Positions 20,763 through 31,340 of a DNA stretch of 33,533 nucleotides are shown piece after piece. Source of the stretch: Cudoniella acicularis. Taxonomy: Eukaryota; Ascomycota; Leotiomycetes; Helotiales; Helotiaceae. The position numbers and the translations under genes were made by a program. Within the stretch, counting starts at the first letter, position 1; every line of letters begins with the position of its first letter. The DNA is taken from NCBI GenBank assembly GCA_013054445.1, contig JAAMPI010000519.1:1-33533 (forward strand), given 5' to 3'. The notes under the pieces are model-generated. The model was not told the origin of the DNA. It was given only the letters and a program-made list of their open reading frames with translations, and made no database searches.

Positions 20763-21365
20763 CTAGTATCTTCTATGCTTAATACTACGGTCAGGAAACC
20801 GCTTAACTATTTCCCCAGTTTTCCTATCAACAATCTTTATATTAGGGCAATCCCAGCCTGGATCTATAGTAATTTCCCGACAAATATCATCCCTTACTAG
20901 CAGCAGATGCCCATCTCCACGATTATACATCTTCCCTTCCTCGAAAATGAGTTCCAGCTCTCTCAAACTTGATTACATCTTCTTTAAGGGAGTTGTGCCG
21001 AAGTGCCCAAAGTGAAAGCTATCCTTGATGTTTATTGTCATCTTTTGAACCCCTTCAACTGCTCCCATATATTTGAGGTCATGATCGGAGACTATAATTA
21101 TGTCTTGTGAAAGTGCGATATATATAGGTGATGATTCGGTCTATAAGAGGGGTTTGTAGATCTCGAGGGTTTTGGAGCGCGATTCACGGCAGACGTAAAG
21201 GAGAGCAGCTTGTCGGTCACTGGGCTTGAATGATTTCGTGAATCTGACACCGGACTGGCAGATTATATTGACGTTCCGCGGGATGGAGAGGAGCGTGGCG
21301 ATGCCCCAGATTTTGAGGCGGAGCTCGAGAGAGGAGGATAGGCGGAATTCATTGATGGTTGACAT
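20763..21365 (-). pseudogene. 2EXR-domain family protein with two nonsense codons
   Basis: One frame of 201 codons from ATG at 21365 to TAG at 20763. The N-terminus MSTINEFRLSSSLELRLKIW, then ALLYVCRESRSKTLEIYKPL at about residues 54-73, matches the fungal 2EXR domain (F-x-LP-x-ELR-x-KIW ... LLHVCRESR). The frame is interrupted by TAG at 21141-21143 and TAA at 20973-20975, yet the text on both sides is well preserved (KYMGAVEGVQKMTINIKDSF; LELIFEEGKMYNRGDGHLLL). Both stops are single C-to-T steps from glutamine codons. The gene sits at the edge of the RIP-mutated block, so RIP leakage is the simplest cause. 2EXR proteins have no established biochemical role. Confidence 0.8.
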
Positions 21366-21751
21366 GTCGCGTCGCTCTTTTCCTAACTCCGTTGTTGATA
21401 TCGTCGTGTGTGTCTGACATAGCCGCGTTACTAACAATAGCTAAATCCAGCATGTATGGATAGGACGATGGTGAAATAGACAATTAAACTCGGTAATGGT
21501 TAGCGTCTTGGCTAAGGCACGTGGTGAGTCGCGAAGTTATTCTGCGGACAAGCACAAGCCAACCTTAGTTTACCGCCTTCAGCAGAATTATACACGACAG
21601 GACACAAAGCAACGCGACGTTTACAATCATACCACATCAACTGTTCCAACCAAAGGGAGAGACGTGCGGCACGGAAGAAAATTAATTCGGAAGAGTAGTC
21701 ATCGAGCCGCTGCTCCAACCTCCGCGAGAGTCAGGACGGCCCACGACCGGG

Positions 21752-23427
21752 ATGAGCACTTGGAGCGACCTTAACTCAGCTGCCGTCACGAACTGGATCT
21801 CCGAACTTCCACCTCGATCAGACGAGCATTCAGCGACACTTCTAACTACAACGAACGAGAAGCTGTGCATTGCTTCGGCTTCTGCCTATCCTCCGCGATC
21901 CATCCCATCATTAGCAAATTCTGCCTCGACACCAGAGTCTGAAGAGACCTCGACACAATCACGAAAACGCAAGCGCGGCGACATCGAGCAGGATCACCTC
22001 GAGCAGGCGCAGAAGAGGACGCATCAGCAGAACAAGCACCTCACGGCGGAACATCGAAAGGAGGAACGTCTTGTGGCAGCATACCTTGGGACAGTGCATA
22101 CCGAGGCGGGAAATACCGTGGCAGATTTCCAGGCTGAACAATTTGAGAGTAGAAATGTTGGGGAAGAATATTTCGGCGTAGAGCAATCTGTACCAGAATA
22201 CTTCGAGATGGACGAAGACAGAGCTTCAGTTGCTGGGTCTAACCCGTCACTTATATCAAACAGGCCGATACTCGAAGCCAAACCGCCTTCACGACGGAGT
22301 TCTCGGTCCACAAGCCCAATACGATCAACCTTGGCACTCCTGCGTTCTGCGGCACCACCAATCGATATCTGCCAGCCTGGCCCAGCTGCTGCGACGAGCC
22401 CTGGCGAGGCAGTGAACAAACTGAAGGGATTTTTGCTGGACGGGTATGACAAGGCGTTCATTCCGAGACAACTTGAGGTCAGTGCCTTTGCTGAATTCTC
22501 CACATCAATACTTACTCCGTCGTATAGGCCCGATTGCGCGAAATCGCTCCAGACGAAGCTATTGCCCTGCACGACGCAATGTTTGACGACGACCACGGAT
22601 ATACAACTGAAGAGCTTGAGTCGTTGTGGGGGAATATTCAAGACATATGTTATGAGGCGAATGCATGCAGCAACCTCTTAAAAGACGAGAATGCGTGGGT
22701 ACAAGTTGTTAGATCCGTTCTCAAGTTGGCTGGCATACATGCTTTGTCGCAGGATCTCGAGCTCAACAGCGTGTACTTGCCTCCTTCAATTTCACTGAAT
22801 GACTACTGACTGCTTGCAGACAAAGCCAATCCGTCGAGTCTCAATACCTCCCCACCCTTCCATTATCTCCAACGTCCTTGTCCAAGAAAGCAGATCTCGC
22901 CCTTATTATCTCACCGAGGCAGACCGATTCAACTATCAATCAGTGGCGGAAGGAGAACCCCGGCGTTGGTCTTTCGCATATGAGTGATGCATATACGCGA
23001 GAGATGCTTCTTGCATGTCCTTTAGAAGTGAAAAGGCAAGGGGGAGATTACAACGAAGCTGTTTGCCAACTGGGAGTTTGGTCAGCGGCAGCATTAGAGA
23101 AACTGAAAATCCTGGCAGGCATGGGAAGGGACAAGGAAATGCTGGAGGGATTTCCTTACCCCGGATGGACAGTCGTGGGCTATGAATGGCAGCTGCACAT
23201 ATCATGGAAGGAGGACTCTGGCAAGGTGGTGAGTGTCTGTATGCATATGGCCTGCAGATGTCGCTAACATTCTTCAGGTCGTCTTTGGTCCATACCAGCT
23301 ATTGTCTGCAAAGGTGAATAGCTATTTGGATATGTTCAGGCTACGGAGGTTGCTGTCTAAATTGCAGCGATGGCTTCTAGAAGACTACAAGTCTTGGATC
23401 CTTGGACATGTTCTGGGACCTAGATAA
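21752..23427 (+). CDS. PDDEXK_12-like nuclease-fold protein, four exons
   Basis: Exons 21752-22477, 22528-22772, 22820-23228 and 23278-23427 give 509 residues. The introns are 50, 47 and 49 bp with GT-AG ends and branch-like CTGAC or CTAAC. The N-terminal half is low-complexity and basic (KRKR near residue 73, S/P/R-rich near 190). The C-terminal half carries the PD-(D/E)xK pattern: KKADLAL with Asp349, CPLEVK with Glu393 and Lys395, then YNEAVCQLGVWSAAAL, and an ending VVFGPYQLLSA and FRLRRLLSKLQRWL. This fits the fungal PDDEXK_12 family, whose members look like restriction-type nucleases but whose function is unknown. The start was chosen as the first ATG of the open frame that gives the family-like S/T-W-I-x-x-LP beginning. 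The splice sites are my prediction. Confidence 0.8.
22478..22527 (+). other. Intron 1 of the first PDDEXK_12-like gene
   Basis: GTCAGT donor, CTTACT branch-like motif and TATAG acceptor. Removing these 50 bp joins RQLE to ARLREIAPDEAIALH in frame, whereas reading through gives unrelated sequence and a stop further on. Confidence 0.8.
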
Positions 23428-24142
23428 TATGATCAACTCATACAGAGAACTGCACCTCCTGCTCGGGCCCGGTATGAACCGCCAAGCGCCAGATATCAGC
23501 GGCACCTTATCCTTCTGGTGCCCGCTAGTTCTCTACGCAGTGAAGGTGCTTCTAATCACTATATCCATTGCGAATCTTCCTCAAGTTCCTTTTCTCGCCA
23601 CCCCATTCGTTCGCTTCGCGGACGTGGGCCGCGGCAGCTGCGAATCCTTGCCCCACCTACCTCGACTGCTTGGCTGACCTGGCTGACACGTGACTGTCCC
23701 GGCTGGCTTTGACTGCTGGCTCTCCCAATACCGCTCCTTCCCTCCCTTAAACCATAACTGCAGCTTGACCGAATCAAATAAATCTTCATAACCTAACCGC
23801 GAGGCCGCTGGAAATCGGGCCCGGTTTCCAGGCGGTGGCGGATTCTGCCCACGCAAAATTAAGCGAGAGTCAAAACAGGGGGCCCAATTTCCACCTCCCA
23901 ATTTCTACCCGGACAAAGTAAGGCCTATTTCCACCCTTCCCGCCGCCGTTGACCCTTTAAAAAAACCCTATCCCTCTACAAAGACCTTATATAGCTTGGT
24001 GCAAGTTTGTAGTGTGATATATACGGTATTGCGCGAGAAAATCCTTACCCTAGGTTACCCTAACCCTTCGTAAGCTACTACCGCCGATTCTTTAGGGTTA
24101 TAGCTTAGTCAGCCAGGAACCCCCCCCTATAGCATTTACGGC
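23428..24142. other. Intergenic stretch, no gene
   Basis: Pyrimidine-rich DNA after the PDDEXK_12-like gene. GC-rich to about 23940 (GGGCCCGGTTTCC, CCCGCCGCCGTTGACC), then an LTR- or promoter-like patch with CCTTATATAGCTTGG at 23985-24000. The phrase TACCCTAGGTTACCCTAACCC at 24045-24066 resembles two telomere-type units but is too short to interpret. Short open frames on the minus strand lack family character. Confidence 0.5.
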
Positions 24143-24143
24143 C

Positions 24144-25053
24144 ATGGCCATAGTCGACTGGCTCGTCTACTACCTAGCACACCACGTCTTGATCTACAAG
24201 TTCCACGGCCATGCGGTATCGAATCTCGCCTAGCATCTCGCAGACAAGCACCGGGATATCGATCTCAAACGCCGGAGGGCAATCGCGCGGGAATACTCTA
24301 GCCGGCAGCTTAGGCCCCCGCCAAATGCGCAATATAACTATGGCCGAGCAGACCCGATTCCAGCTATCGACGGCCTTACTGTCCGTAGCGGGTTTGCCTG
24401 CCAGGAGTGCCACTTCCTCTCTATTAGCCGGAAGGTGCTCAGGATATACTATAATGAACAGCATCGCTAGGAAGTGAGTAAAGCGGATCCGACGCACTGG
24501 TCTAAAGTTAAACTATAGACCTTCTTTACTGTTCCTAGCAATACCGTTTATTACTTTTATGTCGCCGTTTCTGAGCCTGAGTCCGAAGCAGAAGCAGAAG
24601 CCGGAACAGCGGAGTAGAGGGGCCGACCAGACTGCCAATTGATCAACGATATCAAAGAGTAGTGGGCGCACGAGAGGGGCTAGCAAGAGGAGATATAGAA
24701 GGTCTTAGCTGACGGGGCGGACAAGCACGAGACGACCAACTAGCTGAAGCGTGCGGGGTGGACTGCCCACTTCAAGGAGAGAGACCTTAGTGAGATCTAT
24801 GTCTGTAGTCGAATGCCGGGCCGGGAAGACGATGAGTTGCGGAGACTGGCTGCTACTATAGACCGGCTGTTCTTTAGCCGCTATATTGCCGGCCTAAAGA
24901 GGATGCCCTTGATGACCCGGTTGCTGCTAGCCAGCCCCTACTACCAGGATGCCTATAGCCGGCCATTTGGGCCCCTACAAGAGAAGACGAGTATAGACCG
25001 GTATCTAGTCTACTAGAAACGGTTCCTCTGCTACTACTTGAACGTCCTATAGC
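24144..25053 (+). pseudogene. OrsD-like (DUF3505-type) zinc-finger gene, decayed and cut by an LTR
   Basis: From ATG at 24144 a single plus frame runs about 300 codons up to the LTR, broken by TAG stops only, where Gln or Trp would fit. It reads MAIVDWLVYYLAHHVLIYKF, then RSGFACQECHFLSISRKVL with a C-x2-C...H-x4-H arrangement near residues 86-108, HWSKVKL and TFFTVPSNTVYYFYV, then an acidic patch, and later RMPGREDDELRRLAATIDRL and MPLMTRLLLASPYYQ. C2H2-like fingers followed by W-x-x-V-x-x-QTFF are typical of OrsD-like fungal proteins. The function is unknown; these genes are often multi-copy. The GC content is normal, so mutation was milder than in the left block. The 3' end is lost at the LTR. 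Confidence 0.6.
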
Positions 25054-25299
25054 TGTCACAGACCTGGTTTGACGCGTCTCCCTCACCTGACGCGTCCCCC
25101 TTACCTGACGCGTCCCCGACGCGCCCCCNTTGTCACGTGTCNTAGTCCGTGCTAGACTCACCTCCTGTATATAAGGCCCCNTCAGGGCCCACCTCTCCTT
25201 CTTCTCTCCTTAGCTTAGTTTCTTCGTGAATATAGCACCTTCTTGCAAATACGTCCCTACGTGACGTCAGGGCCCTAGTGCCTTTGCAGAGCTGTAACA
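25054..25299 (+). repeat. Solo LTR, 246 bp
   Basis: Starts TGTCACAGACC and ends GCTGTAACA. It has two GACGCGTC repeats plus a third GACGCG unit, a CACGTG box, TGTATATAAGG as a likely TATA box at about 25168, and a CT-rich block. No internal retroelement sequence flanks it. The five bases on either side (ATAGC and CCGAG) do not match, so the expected target-site duplication is absent. Two further copies of the family lie at 18725 and 19314. Confidence 0.88.
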
Positions 25300-26065
25300 C
25301 CGAGGATCTTCAAGCAGGTGACAATTCTGATCCCTAGCCCGATTCGAAACTCATAAAGACGAGGGACAAGTCCAGAGCTACTCAGCCTTTAATGCGCTCG
25401 ATACTAGGCGTGCTTCTCTCTCCTCTCTCCATTACCCATCGATCTCTCACCCTCCCTTAAACGCATCCGGCAACCGCCAGTTCAATCAGAGCATCTAAAC
25501 CACAATGCCTGCTACGAGTTGATTCCGCTAGCAAACGTAACGATTTCGCGAACAAGACGAAAGCATGTTTCGTCTGAGAAGTCTACACCACCGCGGCCTG
25601 CTTGTTGCCCGACGTAGTACTATTTCAACTCTCCACTCCTCGCCAGCTCGCGACATCCTACCCATCTGTGTATGTGTCCGTACGTCTGCGCGGTGCACAG
25701 CCGTCTCGTACAGATGCAGCCAGAAGTTCGACTTGCAGAGAAAGGCGCTCCAGTACTTGGGGAACGCGGGGTCCTTGCAGTACCAGCCCACCACGGGCGC
25801 TGCACATGTCAGCGTTGTCCGCGTCGGTGTCGCTCGTTAGGTCGTCGAAGGGCGGTGTCGAGTGGCTCTGTCGTGAGCATTGCTTGGTAGTTTTGGTCAG
25901 AGGTTGGTGGAGTACGGGGAAGGGTCTTGGACCTTTGGGGGTGACTCACCAGATACCGTTCATGCACTAGCTTATCGGCAGACCAGTTGTCCAGCCAACC
26001 ACCAACGGGGATTTGCATGCTCAGATGCAGCTTGCGGCTCAAGCACCTGCTCGAATCCAACGACG
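25300..26065. other. Upstream region of second PDDEXK_12-like gene, with a possible minus-strand exon
   Basis: No complete gene. On the minus strand, about 25675-25808 reads VVGWYCKDPAFPKYW, then FLCKSNFWLHLYETAVHRAD, with strongly biased C/G-ending codons, and is preceded by CTGACATGTGCAG, a good intron 3' end. A further patch, 26018-25950 (MQIPVGGWLDNWSADKLVHE), ends at a GTGAGT donor, but the two pieces do not join in phase. This may be a relic of an old gene; the family is unknown. Confidence 0.4.
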
Positions 26066-27546
26066 ATGAGTCCGCCTTTCGATCATCAAAGAAATCATTT
26101 CGATAATTGTATTAAGGGATGGCTCGAGGATCAACCGGAACAAGGGCAGTTTGAACTCGCGAGCGCTCTGCCAAGCTTCATACAGCGCGTCATGAGCGAC
26201 ACTCCGGCCCAACCGTGGGCAGCAGGACCCCTCGATCGCCCAGTGTCACCGAGCAAGAGACAACGAACTTTAGAGACAAATTCGAGCTCACAATGGGTTG
26301 AACGGATTTCTCGTCCTGACGGTGATTCTGCCCTTTCAACATTTACTGAACCAACACCATCGACGACGTCTGCGTCCAGAGCCCCAAGCCCCACCAAGAG
26401 CGTCAGAAGTCGACGGGTTCAGTTGGACTACACAAACCCTGCGATATTCTTCGGCCCACCCGGGCAATCTTACGGTTCGGAGGAGGAGATGTCAGATAAT
26501 AGCGACTCGGAGTCGCAGAGTGCCGAACAAACAGCGCCCACGATAAATCAGCAAGTGAGGAAATTGTCGCTAGAACATGCCGGCATCACCTCCAGCGCTG
26601 TCATCGACGCCAGCATACCTCCCACGATCTCCGCTTTAATCAGGCGGTTGTCAGAAGAAGCTACAGATCCAGTTCTGCCTCGCGACATTATCTCACGAAT
26701 CAGCTCTGCCTTGCCGACTGAATCCTTCCGTGAGCCCAGAGCGCCCGAGATTCCTCATTCGAGAACAACGCGGCAATTCTTTAGGCATGTCTCGAAACTG
26801 TTTAATATGGCACGGGAATTATACGCTGGATCTTATGATGAAGCTGCTTGGTACCCATTGATTCGCATGATTCTCATCGGTCCACCTGGTACAAACAGCT
26901 CAAATCCATTCGTTAAGCATGAGGAAGCCCACACAAGGGTCGTGTGTTCTGATCTCCTCCCTCAACAGAACGGCAAGCCAATCCCCACGGTCAAGGTTGA
27001 CCATCTACTCCAATTCAATCCTGGGCACCGACTAATCAGCCCACTGTACAAGCCTGTCTTCCAATCACAGCCGCCCTCCTTTTCGTTGTCCGCATTTAGC
27101 GATCCGGTCGCCGCGAAGACGTTTACCTGTGCGATTATTGAAGTAAAAGCACCCGGAGGCAATTTCCAAGAAGCCAGCTACCAAGTTGCTATTGCCTCAG
27201 CTGCAATGTTGCAAAGAGTCAGGCTACTGGATAAGGATGCTAGTGACGGTGGTGATGGTGGTGACTATATGCCGGTCGTTGGATGGGTAGTTCATGGCCA
27301 CTTTTGGACACTACACGTCTCTTATCGGGAGATTGATGGGTCTATTGTATGTTCCCCGTCCGCCCAGTCATTTATCTACTCGCTGACATTTGTTTTTGAT
27401 AGAGGGTCTTAGGCCCTTACCCCTCTGGGAACACGGCGACATACCTTGGCTTGTACCGCCTCCTGCGAATAGTTGAGGAAGTCAAGCTTTGGGGAAAGGA
27501 GACGTATTTTCCGTACTTATCGACCAAGCTTTTGCAATGGCGGTGA
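26066..27546 (+). CDS. PDDEXK_12-like nuclease-fold protein, two exons
   Basis: Exons 26066-27346 and 27403-27546 give 474 residues; the 56-bp intron has GTATGT, CTGAC and TAG. The ATG is the first one in the frame after a non-conserved leader and gives MSPPFDHQRNHFDNCIKGWL, a family-like N-terminus. Residues about 45-165 are S/T/P-rich with KRQR and an acidic SEEEMSDNSDSESQSAEQ patch. The catalytic-like set is Asp312 (VKVDHLL) and Glu359/Lys361 (AIIEVKAPGGNFQEASYQVA), followed by GWVVHGHFWTLHVSYRE and, after the intron, VLGPYPSGNTATYLGLYRLL. It shares the last intron position and the GPY...YL...FRL/YRL ending with the gene at 21752, though the sequences are far apart. The role is unknown. 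Confidence 0.82.
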
Positions 27547-27692
27547 CAGTACTGATTGTAGTTTACAAGTAGGATATAAGGAACGAACTTCATATGAAAA
27601 GTTCCTTTATCTCCTGCTTTCAGACTATCAAACTATCAAGTTCGGTTTCGAGTATATTCCTCCCCGGAAGCGCAATTTCCCTTCATCGTAGT

Positions 27693-28145
27693 TCAAATCG
27701 AATAATCAGAGTTATAATAACAATCTGACTCTTCCTCCTCCGTCGTCATGTCGCCTGCGTCTTCTTTTGCTAGCTTAGCAGCGTCCTTCTTTTCCTACTT
27801 ATCCAGAGCTGCTTTCTGCTTTGTTGAGACGACGAATCGCTCCTCGTACGTAGCCCAAACCACGCTCCTCGTCCTCTATTTGAAAGTCGCCGCGTAAGAC
27901 ACAAGGTACAGCACTGCGTTGAAGACTTTAGCGCTGTCCTTCGTCTCATCCTTGAAATCCCCTAGCGGTATTGAATATAATAGCTTGAAAGCTGTGTCGC
28001 GCGCCTTTGACTTGTTACCCTTGATTTCTCGTCGCTCCTCGCGATCATAGTCGCTTTGGCCGGATTTCAGATCGCTAAAAATCTCGTTGATAGATTGCCC
28101 GCCAAGAACGTTAACATGGAGAAAATGATACGTATCGCAAAGCAT
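27693..28145 (-). pseudogene. Unknown protein with two TAG stops
   Basis: One minus frame from ATG at 28145 to TGA at 27693, 150 codons, interrupted by TAG at 27876 and 27795. It reads MLCDTYHFLHVNVLGGQSIN, then SDLKSGQSDYDREERREIKG, YSIPLGDFKDETKDSAKVFN and, after the stops, RTRSVVWATYEERFVVSTKQ and an acidic, lysine-rich tail. The frame is also open upstream of 28145 to about 28260 (RQCFRSLPADLSQHY), so the true start may lie higher. I do not recognise the family. Stops at Gln or Trp positions suggest a gene damaged by C-to-T change. Confidence 0.5.
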
Positions 28146-28259
28146 ATAGTGCTGGGAAAGGTCGGCGGGGAGGGATCGGAAACACTGGCGGTAGGAATAG
28201 GTTCGTGAACAAACTCTGTTGATTGTGGCTAGGCGTTGGCTTGAAAGTCGACGAAGGAT

Positions 28260-29605
28260 GACATGTATGGTATTTTAGATATGTCAACATCATAGCGCAC
28301 ATCCCTAACTCTGATAGCAGTCCTTGGAGTTGATTACGAAAGCTGTCATATAGAAGCATATCAGTTTGTCGACCTTCGTTGACTTTTTAGAAGCTTAAGT
28401 TACTAACCTTAGACATGTTGAGTTACTTCATCGGAGTCAGATCCTTGCATAACGGTACAAGTGGTAGGGAAGCATAATATTGTATTCAAAGGGTCGGACG
28501 ACATATCTAGAATCTAGATACCTCGCGAAACCGGTCACGAGGTCATTGGGCGACAGTGTAGAGTTACAGTTACACGACACAGCTGCCACGCCAAGGTCCA
28601 GTCACACGAAATAATATCATTTCTTCTGAACCATTGAATTAATACTGATATGAGAACTTTGACACTATAGGCTCCCGTTGTGTTCTCTGCGATCGATCTT
28701 TCAATAGCGACGAAAGCCTGCAGTAGCATAAACGAGAGTCACCCGCGCATACCTTCGACTGTAGAACTTGCGACCGTCACTACAGCAGCGGGACGGCTCT
28801 ACAGCTTTAATGTTCGTAGCATTCTCAGCGTAATAGATGAGTTATATACACCTGCAGGTCATCAGCAAGCAGTCTTTGTGTCAAAGCCAGATCGTCTAAC
28901 TCCAAGTGTCTGATACCCGGTTCTATTGCAGATGGTATCAACGCTGTTACGACTGAATCTCTCGATCCCTCTCAGCCACCAAACCATTCCACCTCTGACG
29001 ATCCTGCGTGCCATTCTTGACCATCTCGGCACTGCGAGGACCTTCTTCCTGTGTATTCTGTCAGGTCTATTTGAAACAAAAGGACTTTGTTGGCGAATGC
29101 TCCTCCGTCGTGATCCACTTCAATAATGCTAATTACTAGCACTTCTGGGTTTGGATCGTCGGCAGGAACAAAGGTGATCGAATGTAACTCCGTAGTAATC
29201 GATGTAGCTAGGAGCAACAAGTAATGGTCAGGTACCAGAGAACAGCATACAACGTTCTTAGTAATGCCCACTTACTCTAATGGTCTTCTTCCCTCCATTG
29301 CCCATGCCAGATACTCATCTCGCACAGCTAGAGTACCGTCAGCCTCCTTGAGTCCCTCCTCGCCATATCCGTTCAGCTGCGGAAACGTACTGGACCGTGC
29401 ACGTTTAAGCGAACTTGATCAGCAAAACGCACAATCTCATGCCATGATGTCTTCGGAAGAAGCTTCTGGATCGACTCCAACGGCCCTTGTATCTGAATTC
29501 TGAGTGGTCTAGTAGGTGGTAGAGGATGGAGACAGTGACGCGGGTTGTGGACACAGGGAGGAATGAAAAGCTCAAGAGCCATTGAGATTTGTTAGAAATG
29601 GCGCT
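28260..29605 (-). pseudogene. Uncertain decayed coding region
   Basis: The minus strand has several open patches of gene-like quality: MALELFIPPCVHNPRHCLHP at 29582, GYGEEGLKEADGTLAVRDEY near 29340, ITFVPADDPNPEVLVISIIE near 29170-29110, and RHLELDDLALTQRLLADDLQ near 28900-28840. They lie in different frames. A GTAAGT...CTCCTAG intron-like segment at about 29212-29277 may link two of them. Together they could be a frameshifted single gene, but no domain was recognised and no consistent exon model was found. Parts below 28500 show nothing. Confidence 0.3.
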
Positions 29606-29805
29606 TCAGAGCCCTTAGGACTCACGTGATTCCGCGCTAGTGTTAGCGATTTAGGCATAAATAGCTTGCTCCCTACGGTTAGAATCAATTAAGTCGTCAA
29701 CTCCAACCAGATATTGCAACAAGATTTTCGATCTTTCGCATCACGTGACAAATACCCCGCACTCGTTCATTAGCAAAAAGACCTGTTAAAGAGCTATCAA
29801 TCAAA

Positions 29806-30737
29806 ATGGAACATCACTTTGAGCATACACCATTCGAGGTAAGACGAGCATCTATAGTATAGACAGCCGCAACAGGAGTGAGATAGCGATACTATAAAGA
29901 TTATCTTCCAGGTTGACTATTGGGTTGTTTTATTATCTCTCCTATAGTGTTCTTGCTAACACGAGGCCTCTGAATTTGCAGGGCAAGCGAGAGCAGACCG
30001 AGCGTGCATTACTACAAAAGTTTGTGCTATTATATGCAACATTAGGTAGAGACGCCGGCTCGGCACAACATACAACTCCGGATGGGCTAGGGAAGACTAT
30101 ACTCGAGGCGGCTCGAGACAAGGACGAGCTATCGTTGAAAGTCAAACTCTTAGATTCGTGGGCAATTATGATTGCCAATGGATCAGGGATAGAGGTGCCA
30201 AAAGGAAAGGTTCAATCTCTGTCTCGTTTGCTCGCTAGCTTGACGGACCTCGAAAAAGCAGCCGAGCATATGATACCTACGCTCAAGAGCTTATCCCTTC
30301 GATCAGACGAATTTGCTAAGACGATGGCTGAAAAGTACATGTCTGAGATAGCAGTCAAGGTATTTGGAAAACTCCAGGATATAGTAGGGCATATGCAAGA
30401 TAGCCAGAGCTTCTGGAGCGCTCTCCCAACAGTATGTATCGTCGTGATACTTTGGTAATGTAAATACTAATGAACCTAGGAAATTTGGCTGAGCGTTTTC
30501 TCATTTCTTAGCATATGGGACCTTCAATATGCCCGTCGCGTTTATAGATTTTGGTGCGACATTTCCAATGGCTTCCTGCAGTTAAGGTTTCCATATCATG
30601 GTTACGACCAGAACGCTGTTCAATTCCTCCAGCTTGCCCCTACTCGCTTGCCTCTCAAGATTTTATCAAATTGGTATTCCTTGGAGTTACATAAAGATCA
30701 ACTCGATGCCAACCTGTCACGACCCGAGAACACGTGA
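29806..30737 (+). pseudogene. Unknown three-exon gene truncated by a solo LTR
   Basis: Exons 29806-29838 (MEHHFEHTPFE), 29982-30431 and 30480-30714 join in phase through introns of 143 and 48 bp (GTAAGA...TGCAG; GTATGT...TACTAAT...CTAG). The body reads GKREQTERALLQKFVLLYAT and is helix-rich (LASLTDLEKAAEHMIPTLKS), then EIWLSVFSFLSIWDLQYARR and LRFPYHGYDQNAVQFLQLAP. At 30715 the frame enters an LTR and meets TGA at 30735-30737, so the present product would be about 246 residues, the last seven using LTR bases. A shorter second exon, VDYW at 29912-29923, is also possible. No family was recognised. The original C-terminus is lost or displaced. Confidence 0.55.
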
Positions 30738-30981
30738 TCAGTCACGAGGGGACCGAGGGATCGAAGGAACGAGAGCAGCTCGTCGGCCTGTCGATTCCTC
30801 GACCCCGNCAACNACCTATATANCTATATAGNTTTCCTATNTTAGAGCGTNTNCTCAACTCATATTCTAATATCATNACTTGATTAGGATAACGCTCTAC
30901 CAGAANCTGCTTNACGCTTCTAAGGCTAAGTAAACCCCGTTCACGTGACATCGAGATCTCACNTGATAACAGAACGTTACA
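30715..30981 (+). repeat. Solo LTR of a second family, 267 bp, inside a gene
   Basis: Starts TGTCACGACCCGAGAACACG and ends CAGAACGTTACA, with CACGTGA boxes near both ends and an AT-rich middle containing isolated Ns (30809-30963). TGTCACGACCC is a start commonly seen in fungal gypsy LTRs, from memory. Flanking five bases (CAACC and TTTCC) do not match, so no target-site duplication is visible. It interrupts the coding sequence of the upstream gene. Confidence 0.75.
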
Positions 30982-31340
30982 TTTCCCTGCTCGTCTCGGC
31001 TCCTCGAGGCCCTCACTGTATGGGAAATTCGGCAAAGGTCTGGAAAGGCACATTTAAGAAATCATGGGCTTCAAGATGCAGGATAAGACTATTCCATTGA
31101 AGTTTGGCATGACAATTACATTTCCCTACATCGGCTCCGCATGCGTCCAATTCCTCCAGTTAGGATTGTGAGAATGATGATTTTCCTATCAAATCTACCC
31201 CAAGCATACACCCAGATAGGATAGGTTAGCCAATCTTGGCATATTACATCAGCCAAATCTTGCTCGGCTCAACATCGGCTCAACTCTGCTCAGGTCTGCA
31301 CTGCCATTTCTCATGCTGCGATTAGCCCTGATCATGCTTT
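30982..31340. other. Downstream of solo LTR: diverged coding-like remnant
   Basis: Around 31055-31165 the plus strand reads EIMGFKMQDKTIPLKFGMTI and TFPYIGSACVQFLQLGL, ending at a TGA. This resembles FPYHGYDQNAVQFLQLAP encoded just before the LTR at about 30585-30640, with 11 bases (AATTCCTCCAG) identical. It looks like a diverged duplicate of the same motif. From 31165 on only low-complexity GCTCGGCTCAA phrases are present. Confidence 0.4.

Noticed and set aside
22024..22641. 205-codon minus ORF
   Set aside because: Shadow of the first PDDEXK_12-like gene; the plus strand has consistent introns and conserved motifs.
24045..24066. Interstitial telomere array
   Set aside because: Only about two imperfect CCCTAA-like units; too short to separate from chance.
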